Assembly: GCA_951230915.1 (NCBI GenBank)
Contig: OX579640.1
Span: 19,550,981-19,614,980, forward strand
Source: Antitrichia curtipendula
Taxonomy: Eukaryota > Streptophyta > Bryopsida > Hypnales > Leucodontaceae
Direction: 5' to 3'
DNA: 64,000 nt
Part shown: positions 11,463-24,199 of the stretch, piece after piece
How the letters are laid out: every line of letters starts with the position of its first letter
How positions within the stretch are numbered: the first letter of the stretch is position 1
The notes under the pieces: model-generated
The model's input: only the letters and a program-made list of their open reading frames with translations
Told to the model about the DNA's origin: nothing
Database searches by the model: none
Made by a program: the position numbers and the translations under genes

Positions 11463-11951
11463 GTTTTCTTTGATGAAACAAGAGTGAAGAGTGTTTATAA
11501 TACACAACAAAGAAGAAATGAGATGTGGGAAGAGAAGTATTGTGGTGTTTTATACCCATTTCTTTTATTTTTACTTTTACTTTAATTCTATGTAATCATA
11601 GCCCTAACTTTTACTTTCATATGAATTCCAACTAACTATCTCCCTTGCTTTTACTTTTATGAGTTTTGTCGGAACAAGTTGCGGGAATTCACAGTTTTTT
11701 CCTTGCCAAAACTAAATCTATTGTGGTATCAATATTGTAGACTGCTTGCAACATGACTTGAAGCACTGAAGCATGTATTGTACTAACTTAATATTGCCAA
11801 CTTTTGGATTAGGGTTTGAAACAAGTATTTGAAATGAAAATTTCAAACATATTAATGAGGCTTTGAGTTAGGCTATCCCCAACTAGAAAAGTGTGTTGTG
11901 TATTTTTTATCTTCCAAAGCAATATATGTACCTATATTCTATTCAATCTAT
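11463..11951. other. Upstream region of the DWNN copy, then intergenic
   Basis: It contains TATA-like motifs on the minus strand (near 11494 and 11557) and otherwise AT-rich sequence up to the copia LTR. Confidence 0.35.
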
Positions 11952-12210
11952 TCTACAATTTTTTTGACCCTTTATAACTGGTATGAAGTATATTATCATC
12001 TTAATGCACTTTCCAACTCATCATGGTTAAATAGTCAATTAGGAATTAGATAGGAATTTTTTGGATAAATAGTAGAGGAGAACTATTCATCTTCTCTCTC
12101 TCTTTCTCCTAGTTTATGCTTAAACTATTTTTCTAATGGATACTTGATCATTCTTGCGTACTTTGGTTATTGCTACTTTTTGTGGTTTGCTTAGTTTTTA
12201 GTTTGCAACA
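11952..12210 (+). repeat. Copia 5' LTR
   Basis: It aligns with 21732-21988 throughout, for example the shared 'tcatcatggtt...aatagtcaa', 'gagaactattcatcttctctctc' and 'ggatacttgatcat' type blocks. It ends TTTGCAACA. The following bases, CATTATCAGCACG (12211-12223), resemble the TTATCAGCACG primer-binding site common in plant copia elements. The 5' edge is approximate. Confidence 0.75.
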
Positions 12211-14040
12211 CATTATCAGCACGCTTGTATACTTTAGTCTTTGAATTTCTTAAGTTATTGTATGGCCGGTTTATATTTTATTTATGAGGAAACTTTATAG
12301 CCCCCTCCCCCATTTGTTATTGTCTATTGCTCCTTGGAGCTTTGTCTACCCTCCCTACTCTGTGCATCTCCCTTTAGTTTGTGTAATTTAACTCCCCCTC
12401 GGTGCCATCTATGTCCCATTTTGTGGCCAAGCAGCCCTTAATCCTCAAACTGGCACTCTGGTCACCTACTTTACTATTGCTCTTGCCCCCTTCATTGCCT
12501 TCCTTTCAAGTTTTTCCCTATCTCCTTGCACTCCCCATTCTTCCTCCGTGCATCTGTTGCTTCCTTTTTTTCGCTCCTTGGCCTTCATCTCCCTCTTTGA
12601 TGCTTTTCAAATTCCAATTTTTTTTAATTTTTAATTTTTTTAAATCTTGATCTATTTTTTTATTTTTATTTTTTACTTCATTTTATTTTTATTTTTATTC
12701 TTATTTTTATTTTTATTTTTATTTTTATTTTTATCTTTATTCTTACCTTTTATTTTTATTTTTTACAATTTTTTTCTTCTAACTTTTGCTATTGAAATAA
12801 TACTTGAAACTAATCTATGTATTTTCTATAGCTTTTTGGATAAATAGAGACATGTGTAATTGTTGAATTTAACAAGTGCACTATGAGCAAGGTTGACAAT
12901 CAAGATACGATACAATAACTTATTTAGCAAATAGTTGTTTTGATTATTTGTTAAATACCATCTTCCATCTTCAATGAATTATGAGGATTTTAGTTGAATT
13001 TTACAAATCTTATGATTTGTAAGAGTTATGCAGCTTGATTACGTCAAACATTTATTCTCTCGTGAAATAGATTTGACAATTAATTAACACAACAATGAAA
13101 GTGTTAGTTGGACAATTTTTGAATCGTTTGTTGTACTTGTAAAATGTCGGCTCTTGTCTACACAGGTTGGGTGCTATTTTCTTAAAACTAGCTTGGTATT
13201 ACTTTAGAATTACTCTAAAACAATAATTTGACAAGGAATTACAAGATATTGCTTTTGGCCTTTGGCATTCCCATTTTCATTTTAGCCTCTGACAATTTGT
13301 AGAGCTTTGGGATTATTGAAATTTTCTTATTTGTGTGCTCAATTTGTGTATTTTTACAACTAATGAGTTGAGAAGTGTTTGGATACTAGTAAATGTGGCG
13401 ACATCTTCACGACGTCCTTCTTGCAATCAGGTGGATAGTTTGAATAATATATTTGTTTCTTTAAGTTTGTTGATTTTTTCCGTGTGAAGGCTATAACACA
13501 CGTTGTAGACCGAAGACACATGTTGCACCTCATGAACTTGACATTGATTTGTGTTGTTTTGGGAGGGCACATATGAGGTCTACATCTTTTCAGAGAAATT
13601 TTGATACTATTCAAAATTCTTACACTACTTCCTCATATGACGCTTTTCCTTGCTTATGTTTGCTTACACGTGGAAAGGAAATACATTAAGATGCTTGGTA
13701 TATACTTAGCATAAAGACTAGTCTTTTAAAAATATTGTATAAACTAAAATTTTCTTAAATTTATATGACTAAAGACTCTTATGCATATGGCAAGTGTTCA
13801 TGTACTAATTATTTTTTGAAAAAATACATTGACATGAGTTAAATTTTGAAAATATTTGCATGGTTTCAAGTTAAGATGTGATATGAGAGGATGGATTTGA
13901 TATGAACTAGTCAAATTCAGATTATTGCCTTGTCTAGTGGATGTTCCAAAAAAAATCCTTTTATTTCATTTTTATATATTTTATATTTTCAAACCCTAAT
14001 TTTTCAATTTCTTCTATCTATAAGTCATCTTTTCTTAAGT
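12211..14040 (+). other. Copia untranslated leader with low-complexity DNA
   Basis: This ~1.8 kb between the PBS and the first gag-like codons is unusually long for a copia leader, so it may hide further insertions. It contains a C/T-rich stretch (12300-12600) and a (TTTTTA)n tract. No coding region is supported. Confidence 0.4.
12641..12750 (+). repeat. (ATTTTT)n simple repeat
   Basis: Many tandem ATTTTT units occur with a few C substitutions. They create a spurious F/L-rich open frame. Confidence 0.85.
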
Positions 14041-14049
14041 TTATCTATC

Positions 14050-15170
14050 ATGAAAATTTTGACATCTTTTGTTGCCACTTGCACAACAATCCCGGTGACT
14101 ACTACTACTATTGAGCCATCAAGACATAATCCTCTTTTCTTTCCACAATTGAAAGTTGATGGCACTAATTTATCATGGAAGAAAAGTGCATGTATTTGCG
14201 GAGCAATTATCCAAGCTCGGGGGGGGGGCACTTGTGCTACTACAACAAACCACATGCGAACAAGTGGTTTCTAATAAACAATAATTTCAACCTAAAATTT
14301 TGAGCATTGTTTAATAATGACTATAGGTTTCTATTGCCAAAATTTCCAAGCCAAATAAAATGTGAAATGATTTGTAGAAGAGGTTGAAAATGAGCTAAAA
14401 TGACATGTTTTTCAACTCAAATAATTATAGAGAACACATTTAGATGACCATTGATCAATATTCAACTCAAAATGAGCTTTCAACAAAGAGTTATTTTTAG
14501 GAATTTTTTGTTCATTTTTTAGACGATTTTTTCTTATATAATATAGGGGTGTGAAAGTTATTTTTCAGTTCTACAGTGTATCTTTTTACTTCAAAAATTT
14601 ATAACTAATTATTATTAACAAATAAAAATATCAATAATTCAAAACATAAACTTTCAAAGTAGGAAAATGTATTCATATTTTTTATTTTTTATTTTATTTA
14701 AAATTCAAAAAGTAAATAGGGGGTCCAAAGTTTTGTTCGCACGTGGTTTCTAATGGACACTCTAAGTGAACTCCCCGTGTATCCAAGTGCATTATATTTT
14801 ATTGTATTTCTACTATAAATTACTTACTTACTTTGTTTTCATTCAAATCTCATGTCTTTGTTACTTCTTGCTAAAAAGATAAAGGAACTCGTCTTGCGTA
14901 ATGTTGAGGCTCGTCTAATTGGAACTACAATTCCAAAGTCTTATGTTGTTAAGGTTTCTAATGTTAAACCTAAGGCACATAAATATGAGGAAAATCGCTA
15001 TAAATATCTCCACAGTCACATTCAATCATGATAATAAAAAGGCACAAAAGAAAAATACCACTTTTTCTATTAACAGTCATAGTAAATATCTGTGAGAGAC
15101 GCATTCTTGCCATAAATGTGATAGAGTGGGCCATTTGGTAAATATCTTCTTACATGTGGCAATGTTTGTT
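14050..15170 (+). pseudogene. Copia gag remnant, split by a MITE
   Basis: From the ATG at 14050 the frame reads into 'NPLFFPQLKVDGTNLSWK', the conserved N-terminal gag motif (P-L-K-L-D-G-x-N-Y-x-x-W) of copia elements. It is then broken at 14215 by the MITE at 14216-14779. Downstream pieces at about 14880-15030 and a CHKCDRVGHL zinc-knuckle half (about 15110-15140) are the rest of gag, out of frame with one another. Confidence 0.6.
14216..14779 (+). mobile_element. 8-bp-TSD MITE family, copy A (564 bp)
   Basis: It starts CTCGG and ends CTCTAAGTGAACTCCCCGTG. The flanks TATCCAAG at 14208-14215 and 14780-14787 are a perfect 8-bp target duplication. A subterminal motif AACCACATGCGAAC near the left end and GTTCGCACGTGGTT near the right end extend the imperfect TIR to about 45 bp. 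A run of ten G near the left terminus is unique to this copy. It has no coding capacity and interrupts copia gag. An 8-bp TSD suggests hAT-type mobilisation. Confidence 0.9.
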
Positions 15171-15239
15171 GGGCATTAGAGTATTTATTAAGTTGTTCCA
15201 AGAAAAAATAAGAAGCTCCAAGCTCAAACTCATAAAGCC

Positions 15240-16800
15240 CTCACTATAGATGCATCTAAGTATGGATTCATTTGGAGTTAAATACTTTGAAACTCATGTT
15301 GTTGAAGATACTTCTTCTAGTGAGTCTTGTGACGTGCTTCTTGACTTTGCAACTACACACATACAATCATAAGGCATAAATTTCTTTTTGATGAAAATAA
15401 TCTTCCAATTTGGCAAACCAAAAATTTAATGACTATGGCTAGGTCAAATGTATTTTGTTTCCAAGAGGGACCAACAAAGGTGATATTGCCTGAGGGAACC
15501 ACCATTATATGAATACGTGCTATGTTTTCTTCCTTTGAGCCTCGGAGCCTGCTCAACTATTGAGATATACGCACCAATGGTTTTCACCTTTCAACTAAAA
15601 TTCTAAATAAGCGAGAGTCTCTAATTTTTTTGTGATGGAAAATAATAAAGTGGTAGAAACAACCTTTGTTGTGGCAAGTGGCTTGTATTGAATTGCGATT
15701 CGACTGCCAATTGTATCTAGCTTTCTTGTAAAATGAATAAAGTTTCACTTTGGCCTGGAAGATTTGGCCATCCAAGCTCTACTTCATTCAAAAAATTATT
15801 CCATGTATAGTATTGTTGTAAACAATTTGCAACTAGCAAATGCCAATTCAATGGCATTATGCCAAGCATGCGTGCAAGACAAATTAGTTGCCAAACTGTC
15901 CTTATGGAAGCTTCCTTACAAATTACCATCTATGCTTTTAAGGTTACGTGGTGATATTCGTGGTCCAATTAACCCCATGTCTAGACAATTCTAATATTTT
16001 TTGGTTTTGGTTGATGCATCAAGCAAACAAGCACATGTCTTACTATTATCAATGGAAAATTTGGCACTTGCCAATTTACTTTCAATGTTGATCCATTTCT
16101 AAGCCCATTTCCTTGATTATCCAATCAAAACACTACGTATAGATAATGCTCAAGAATTTTGATTGAGATCTTTTGAAGATTATTGTATTGCAAAGGATAT
16201 TGATTTGACCTATTCAATCTTATATGAACATACTCAAAATGGACTACCATAGTCATTTATCAAATGGATCCAACTTATTCCAAGACCATTGCTTCTTCAC
16301 ACAAATTTTCTTGCATCTATGTGGAACCATGCAGTATTACATGCTGCAACTCTCATTTGACTCCGTCCTTCATCTTTGTAAATTGCTTCTTTAGAAAAAT
16401 TTCTTTCAAGACATGTTCCCAATGTATCTCACCTAAGAGTCTTTAGTTGCTGACATGTATAGGTTTCAATTCCAAAATGTCAAAATCACTCTATTGAAGC
16501 TCATTGATAAGAAGGCATTTATGTTGGATTTGATTGTCCAAATATTGTTTGTTATATCAATCCATCAATTGGTAAGTTGCTACGTGCTTGTTTTGCCAAT
16601 TGTCAATTTAAAGAAGATGTTTTTTTCATCTGTGAAAGGAGGAACATCTATTCAAGAGCATTCTAAGGGCCTTATGTTCAAGGCACTTGAGACTTTTACA
16701 TTGAATCATGATCCTAAAACATCTTTAGTTGAAACTAAAGTTGCCAAAATTTTGCACTTGCAAAAAATTGCGGATCTAACATTTGATGAACTCAATGATG
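15240..16800 (+). pseudogene. Copia protease-integrase remnant
   Basis: A protease-like 'DFATTH' lies near 15340. From about 15750 the integrase follows: a zinc-binding/linker part, then GDIRGPINP (about 15950), YFLVLVDAS (first catalytic Asp, about 16000), RIDNAQEF (second Asp, about 16140) and HTQNGL (about 16230). The codon where the catalytic Glu is expected is a TAG stop. The C-terminal 'GIYVGFDCPNIVCYINP'-type segment (about 16510-16570) is the usual end of the copia IN region. Several other stops are present. Confidence 0.75.
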
Positions 16801-17262
16801 TATCCTAATGAAGCTCAAAATGTCCTTGCTTGAGTTTCAATGCCAAAATCTATTCCAACTCCAACTCTTTAGCCAATGGGCAAACAGACTCATGGACCAA
16901 ATAAAGAACCATGCAAGCGCAAGGCAATGGTTGACACAATTAAATCCTCTATGCCTATAGCGACCACTACTAATTTTGCGGAATCACTGAAGCCAGATTG
17001 TTCATCTACATCTAATATCACTGCAACTTTTCAAAAAAGAATTCTTGCTCATGAGTAAGAAAAATCCAAGTTGAATGCAAAATGATTTGTGATGTATTGT
17101 GGTACATTGAAGTGATATTTGGGGCATGGCAACAATATAAAAAGATGAGTAATTTATTTGCATGATTGCAAAACATCTTTCTTGCAAAAAAAATGATTCT
17201 AGACAAAACACTAATGAAGAAACAATGCGGCACTCTAATTGGCTAAAGTGGAAAGTTGCTAT

Positions 17263-19941
17263 CACTACAAGAAATTTATGGTGTAAATGACTGCAAAGAA
17301 TGATTCAAAAACAATCATTATGGACAAAAATGATTTAGAAATGACTTGAGGTGCTAGAGTCATAGTGGGCAAGTTATTCTTTAAATGCCTGCAATTCTAT
17401 TATGGTGACACGTGGCAAATCATTCTATAGTCATTTTAAAGTGTAGAGGGTTTAGGTCACTTTCCATAGACATGGAAAGTCATTTTCCTATCATTTTCAA
17501 TGTTGTATGCAAAGAAGAATGTAATGACAATTGCACAAGGAGTAGTCCTTCTAAAATCATATATAAGTACATTCAAAGTTCCACAATAATGGACTATACA
17601 CAATACACCATATTTGGCATATATGTCCCATAGCTTCCAAAGCCACTTAGTGTGTGAGTTTGTAGAGATGAAATGACAAGATCTTTATAGAAGAGGGGTA
17701 GTAGTAGGCAAGACAAACCATGTGGGATATGTAAAATGCACAAGTTGTGTTATAAGTAATATTTTAGACCTCATTGAAGCATAGTAGATTAACTTTTTCC
17801 AAAAGAATTTGAACTAGTAAAAGTTGGGAAATCAATCTCATTTTCATATTAAAAAATCCTTTTTAGATTTCAATCCTCAATTCAAAGTTATAGACAAATT
17901 TGCTAAAGGGATTGTCTTATGTGATGAGGTTTGAGCTCTGCAACGTAGCGCACCAATATATGCTCTTGAATGTTGCAAATATGCAAGACTTGCACGCATG
18001 AGCATTAATATCTTAATAACCTCTGTATTTGATGCGTTGCTATAGAGAGTTCAAAAACTATGTATAATGTAGTATTTAGGGAGGTTGTGCTCAAGTGTAG
18101 CTATTTAATATTAAAGAAGATGTGCAGAAGTCATATCTCAGTTGTTCTTAAACTAAATTACTATAACTTGACTTTAAAGTCACTAAATTGGATTCATATT
18201 AAAGTCATATAACTGGGATACATCCCACCTCAAGCATATCCGCTCTCATCAAAAATTGTATATCTGCTTTGATATTGGTGTATTTGGCCCAAGGGTTCCG
18301 TCTCAGGGAAGTTGTTTGTGGATGCAAGAAGTAGACTACCAAAGAACTAGCAAATCCTTGCATGCCTGCATTGGTAGATTGGATTCAAATTATTGTATGA
18401 GATTCAAATTAGACTTGACAAAATCGGAGGATGTGGACCACTTGCTCCATATGAAAAAGCCAACACAAAAAGCCATGCAGTATACGTGCATCACTGATTT
18501 GAAAGTGTTTATGTAGTCATTGTCAGTCATTGTGTAGTAACAATGTAGTGACATAAAGCCAAGGTGGTTTAGACATATTGGCCGAGTTTTTTCTGGTGTA
18601 TAATGCCTTGACTTAGCTCAAGTGCAATGAATTTTCCAATTGCAACACAATTAAATATGGTTGTCTCAAAAGGCCTCCTTGTAGTCATTGGTGACAATAC
18701 TCCCTTGTCTTGTTGCCACTACAATTACATTCCAGTATTGAGCACAAGTAAGCCTTGCTTGAGTGGGCAGAGGCCTACACAGTATAAATCTTAGATACAC
18801 CTAGTTGCCTTTTGCGAGTGACGTGAAATTCATATTGTTGTCATGTCCTAGTGCCCTTTGCTTGCAAAATTTGACTACATGTTTGTAGAATTTGACTCTG
18901 AAAATTATATTAGAGTGAGCACAACCATAGCCCAGTTAGGCACAAATTAGCTGACGTGGACGTCCTTGTTGTCCTATCCAAGATAGTAGCCAAAAATTTA
19001 ATTCTTGTGCCTTCTAGTTCCCCTGCCAGTCATTTTCCAACCTCTTCAAGGTGAAAACCAGTTACATTTTATGCCAACCAAGTCACCTTTTATAACACAT
19101 TCATTTGGATACCCTCAATTTCCCTACCAAAACATTGACAATGTTGTGAACGTAATACCGTGGATGAAACTTGGAGATTGTCCCTTCTTCATCTTATAAT
19201 TGTAGACATGATTGTGGAATGACTCAAATGTTGTGGATGTTTTAGGATTACTCTCGAGGAGATCAATTAGTGTATCTATAACAAACCATGTGTGTTTGAG
19301 TGATTTTTTGGCCTCCTATTTACTTTTTAATAAACTATAATTTCAACCTATGATTTTGAGCTCTATTTAATAATGACTATAGGTTTCTATTGCCAAAAAT
19401 TTCCAACTCAAACAACATATGAAATGATTTCTAGAATAGGTTGAAAAATGAACTAAAATGCCATGTTTTCCAATTCAAATATTTATAGAGAATGCACTTA
19501 GATGACCATTGCATCATTATTAAAGAAAAATGAACTTTCAAAATAAAGTTTTTTTTAGCAATCTTTTGTTCATTTTTTAGACAATTTTTTTTTATATATC
19601 ATAGGGGTGTGATTGTGTGAAAGTTATTTTTAGCACTACAATGTATTTTTTTACTTCAAAAATTTGTAACTAATTATAATTAACAAATAAAAATATAAAA
19701 AATTTAAGACCTAAACTTTTAAAGTAGGAAAATCTACTCATATTTTTTTCTTTTCCTTTTATTTAAATTTTAGAACATAATATAGGTGGTCTAAAATCTT
19801 AACACACATAGTTTCTAATGGGCACTCTAAGTGACCTCCCCGGAGGACTAGTGCAATTATAGAAGCAACAATCATTCCTAAGTCAAACCTGACACCAAGT
19901 CATTCTTGCCTAGTCGCAAAAGTGGCCCATTTCTTGTAGTG
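17263..19941 (+). mobile_element. Non-autonomous CACTA (EnSpm/CMC) element nested in copia
   Basis: The left terminus is CACTACAAGAAA and the right terminus is TTTCTTGTAGTG, a perfect 12-bp inverted repeat with the canonical CACTA sequence. It is flanked by a TAT duplication (17260-17262 and 19942-19944). Subterminal regions are rich in short motifs such as AATCATT and GTCATTT, as expected for EnSpm. No transposase was recognised. It split the copia pol between 'HSNWLKWKVAI' (N-terminal RT region) and the RT core. Confidence 0.92.
19253..19844 (+). mobile_element. 8-bp-TSD MITE family, copy B (592 bp, older)
   Basis: The left end is CTCGAGGAGATCAATTAG and the right end is CTCTAAGTGACCTCCCCGGA. 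The flanks GGATTACT (19245-19252) and GGACTAGT (19845-19852) match at 6 of 8 bases. The interior aligns with copies A, C and D but with more substitutions and an altered left subterminal region. It sits inside the 3' part of the CACTA element. Confidence 0.8.
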
Positions 19942-20204
19942 TATCTAGGAAGAATACACTTGTTGGCGTAAGAGAGAGGTCTTTGGATCTATTATGAACA
20001 ATCTCTATTTTTGATGTCTTAAATACAAGCTTGTATTTGTACATAAACGCAATGAAAAAGGTCACATTATGCATTACAAAGCTTGTGTGGTTGCTTAAGG
20101 TTTCATACAAAGATTTGGTGTTGACTATGATTGATTTCTACATATTCACAAATTATGGATTCCAATATTTTTTGATATCTTATTGGAATGATAGTACACA
20201 CCAA

Positions 20205-21450
20205 TCCTTGAGATGCGTCTCATAGATGTAGCAATTGCTTATTTATATGGCTCCTTTGATGCTCATATTTATATGAAAGTTTCACATGGTCTTAGAACCA
20301 CTAATCAAGATGTACCCATTCTAAGCAAACACCGTGGCATCAAATTACAATACACAGAATATGGTCTTAAATAGTATGGGTGCATGTAGTATCGATGATT
20401 GCAGGTCTACTTTATTGAACATAACTATATAAATGATACATTGCTTCCATGTTTCTTTATTATACAAGTCAAATATGGATTTGTGACCATTGCAATATGT
20501 GTTGATGATTTCAACCTAGTGGGTACCAAATCTACATGTATTGTAGCCACTTCACTTCTTGTTTGTGAGTTTGAGATGAAATTGCTTAGCAAATTTACAT
20601 TTTGCATTGGCCCACATGTTTTTCACCTAAAAGATGGCAGCATTTTTCTTTCACAAATGACTTATATCAACCAAATCTTAAGAAAATTCAATATGATAGA
20701 TGCCTATCTACTTTCCACACCTATGGTTTCCCCTAGCAACAAAGGACTAATAATGATCCTTAATTATTGCCCTTGCAAGAAGGGAGAGGAAACATTTGGT
20801 GAACAATATCCATAGTTACTTTGCTACGGTTGGAGCACTTTTGCATTTGGCTACATCTACAAGGCTTGATATTGCATTTGTAATTAGTGTCCTTGCACGA
20901 CACGATGCTCGTCTCACACCATGACATTGGAATGGTATTAAAAACCTTTTTTATTATTTGAAAGGAACTAAAGAGTTGGATTACATTACACTCAATTAAT
21001 AGATCCCCAATTGATGGAATATGTTGATGCTGGCTATAAATCTGACGTTGCAATAGCCAAGTCTCAAATTGACTATGTTTTCTTACAAGATGGAGTTACA
21101 ATAGCAAACAATAATTGCAACATCATCCAATCAAACAAAAATTATTGCTTTACATAAATCATCTTGGGAATGCATCTAGTTGAGATCAATTGATAAATTT
21201 ATTTGAACAAATTGTGAATTACCACATGATGATTCTCCAGATGTCTTATATGAAGATAACAATGTTTGTGTTACACAAATGCAAGTGGATTTTATTAAAG
21301 GTGATCAAACCAAACATATTGATCTAAAATGTTTCAATTATATCCATGACTTGATTACAAAGCAAGCACATGAAAACAAGAAAGTTATATAAATAGATCA
21401 TCTTTCTAATATCTTTACAAAGGCTCTTCCATTCTGTATCCATTGTTGAT
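20205..21450 (+). pseudogene. Copia reverse transcriptase-RNase H remnant
   Basis: It starts with 'IAIAYLYGSFDAHIYMK' (the DVxTAYLYGxLxxxIYM motif). The polymerase box reads CVDD instead of YVDD (about 20500). RNase H motifs follow ('YVDAGYKSDVAIAKSQ' at about 21020, 'KHIDLKCFNYIHDL' at about 21310) and then the terminal 'NIFTKALPF' (about 21410). Stops and frameshifts divide it. Confidence 0.8.
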
Positions 21451-21731
21451 TGTTTTGTTCATGGCGTTGGAATGCAGCAACTCAACATTTTGGAGCAAAA
21501 GATTCAATTGATATTTATTATGAAAATTGTAAATTGAAACCTTTAATATCCTTCCATAGATTTTTTCCACTAGGTTTTACCATGATAATGGATTGATAAA
21601 GGTGTTGTATTATTTTTCCTTCATCTGAGGTTTTGCCCTTGACCATAATTAAGGTTTTCTTAGATATTAAGGTTTTAATGAGGCAAGAATCGTACATATT
21701 GCGAGATTACGGAAATTATCATGTATAACAT

Positions 21732-21988
21732 TGTACAAATTTTTTATGTCAATCCAAAAGGAATGTCAAGAAATATATCATCTTCTTAGTGCGCTCTCCA
21801 AGTCATCATGGTTGAATAGTCAACTAAAAATTAGATAGGAATTCTTTGAACAAATAGTAGCGGAGAACTATTCATCTTCTCTCTCCTTGTTTATACTTAA
21901 ATCCTTCTTCTAATGGATACTTGATCATCCTTACGTACTTTGGTTATTGCTACCTTTTTGTGGTTTGTTTAGTTTTTAGTTTGCAACA
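21732..21988 (+). repeat. Copia 3' LTR
   Basis: It is the partner of 11952-12210 and ends TTTGCAACA. It follows the RNase H remnant and a short 3' untranslated stretch, with no intact polypurine tract recognised. Confidence 0.75.
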
Positions 21989-22309
21989 ATAACTTTTGCA
22001 TGCCGTATTCAAATGATGCATTCTTTGTTGCATTGAAATTTCCTATTACTTGCCAAAGAAAAAAACATAGAAATTTCATCAATTGATCAAATAATAATAG
22101 AAATTGTCTATAATAGAAAAAATGGTGGATTCAAGCATCTCCACTTCATATGTGTCTAATTATAGTTTTCAAGTTAGTGTATTTTGCAATCTTTACATGA
22201 GTGATGAAATTATTTGTGAATTAAGGATAGACCATCATTTGTTCATTCAAATTTAAGTGGAATATAAGATAAAGCTAATTAAACTTAAAAATGAAGGACC
22301 ATTGCTTAC

Positions 22310-23189
22310 CCCCCTATAGGCCCATTGTCCCCTCAGGGGACAAAATGGATTTTGGGCAACTTTCTATGACCTCAATTTTTAGTGAAACTTTCTTATAAGA
22401 TAGAAAAAATGATTAGCTTTGTGCAAATATAATTTTTATTTCAACCGGTGCCTTTGAACAAAAGATATAGTACAAAAAGCCCAAATTTTTAGTCAACAAG
22501 GAGAAAAAGAAATCTACAAAAACTTGAACATAAATTAAATTTATTCTTCTTCTCATAGATTATATTTTTGTCTATATGTAAAGCTTTGATTCATTTCATT
22601 TGGATTAGTGATGTGAAATTTATGAACAATCTTGTTTTGGGGGCAATTTGAGCATGTTCTTGAGAAAATAACTTATAAGACTCATTAATGAATGCAGATT
22701 TCACAATTTTTCAAAAAAATGGTTTGACAAGGTAAAGCTTGCATTCTTAAACAATCTCACTGTTGCAATTATTGTGGTTCTATCCCACCTTAGAGCTATT
22801 AACAATTTTATTTTTCCTTCAATCTTGGACCTACTTCTACTTAACAATTTTTTGAATGAAAATGAAGAATGTTTTTTTTGAAAAAAATTCCTCGACTTTC
22901 AACTCAATTCTTCAACACAAAAGAAATTAAATTCAAAGTTTATAGTGCAATTTTTTCCAACAAGTGGCAGTTAAAATCATCTAAAATTGGTTCAATTTTT
23001 TTTTCCAACATTGAATGCTAATATATCTCAATTTGTGTGGTCAAACTTCATGAAATTTTATCTACATGATCTCAGACAAGTAAATTACAAGATCCTATAG
23101 TTAAATTTTATTTATTTATTAGGTGAATGTAACCAAAATGGCAATTTTTGGTGGATTTTGACATAATAATGACCTTGGATCTTTAAGGG
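22310..23189 (+). mobile_element. TTAA-targeted inverted-repeat element, family 1 (880 bp)
   Basis: The left end reads TTAC then CCCCCTATAGGCCC. The right end reads GGATCTTTAAGGG then TTAA (23190-23193). The interior aligns along most of its length with 968-1873 and, inverted, with about 28560-29345. It is non-coding. Confidence 0.65.
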
Positions 23190-23419
23190 TTAATGACAAA
23201 AACACCCATAGTCAATCTTTTAAGCGATTCCGTGCATAATCAGGAACAATGTAAGGCACTGTAAAATTTCTATCATATAGGATGATAGAAATCATGGAGA
23301 TTGCAATTTCTTTTGTAATTTTATGTCTTGAACTGAAATTACTATGAATTTTAGAAGCTAGAAGTTGGCCCCACCCCATACCCAATGTATAGAGCCTTTC
23401 AATTCTGATCATTCAAGAC

Positions 23420-24199
23420 TACTTCCCCGTTCACTACTTCCTACTTTCTTGCTCACTACTTTGAGACATGTGTCATGACCTTATTAATCCCAACCTTAAA
23501 AAAGAAAAAGAAAAGCATTTCAAGCTTAGCTTGAAAATCTGTTGCAACCTTGGTTGGAAATAGATGCTACCATGATACAATTGAGTGCCATGAAAATATT
23601 TTGAGGGACTGGGAACACTTATCATCCACGTCTGACAAGTGTCATCGTATCAAGGCAAGGGTGCGGATGCTGCACCCCTGGAACATCGAGCGAGCTAGGG
23701 TTTTGTGTTCTATTCCCGATTTTTCAATTTTCAATTTGGAAATTGAATTGCAAATTGAATTTGGCACCACGGCTGTCGTCGATTGCAGGCAGTTGCAGGT
23801 AGACAACCTCGTCCGCACAGAGTGAATGGCTTGTAACCTACTGTAGTACGGATTTGGGATTGGGTCTTGCGATGACTTTTTCACTGAAGTAAGCAGCTAG
23901 CTGTGTTTGTGAAATCGTCGTGAGCACCTGCTTTGCTGATTTCTGATTTTGAGATTTGAGAATTGACAATGAAGCGCTGTTGAAGAGATTAGTGCCGCGC
24001 TTGCTTTTTAACGCAGGCTTTGAGACGAGGCGAGGCGAGGCTGGGGTTGGCTTCGTGAGTGGTGGTGTGGGATGATATGATATCGCATTCGTGTGTACAC
24101 TACGCATTGTTCGAGCAAGGGAGGAAAGAGACAAAGGTTTGTACTTAGGGTGGTGAGTTCGTCATACAGGAGCGACGTTGACCAAGGGGATCGACGGTC
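23420..24199 (+). promoter_or_regulatory. Promoter / 5' leader region of the DUF89 gene
   Basis: Composition rises from AT-rich to balanced between the TTAA element and the start codon, with an imperfect GAGGC tandem around 24022-24040. Several antisense frames (23642-24307 minus) overlap here but have no recognisable domain, and I take them as by-products. I cannot place the transcription start. Confidence 0.4.

Larger units (their letters stand above)
11952..21988 (+). mobile_element. Old Ty1/copia LTR retrotransposon with nested insertions
   Basis: Two related LTRs flank remnants of gag, protease, integrase, reverse transcriptase and RNase H in copia order (IN before RT) on the plus strand. 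Every domain carries stops and frameshifts, and the LTRs have diverged by well over 10% by eye, so the copy is old and dead. The ~10 kb span is inflated by a MITE (14216-14779) and a CACTA element (17263-19941). The exact outer LTR ends are uncertain and I found no target-site duplication. Confidence 0.85.

Noticed and set aside
12402..12847. Open frames rich in F/L across the C/T and (ATTTTT)n tracts
   Set aside because: Simple-sequence artefacts.
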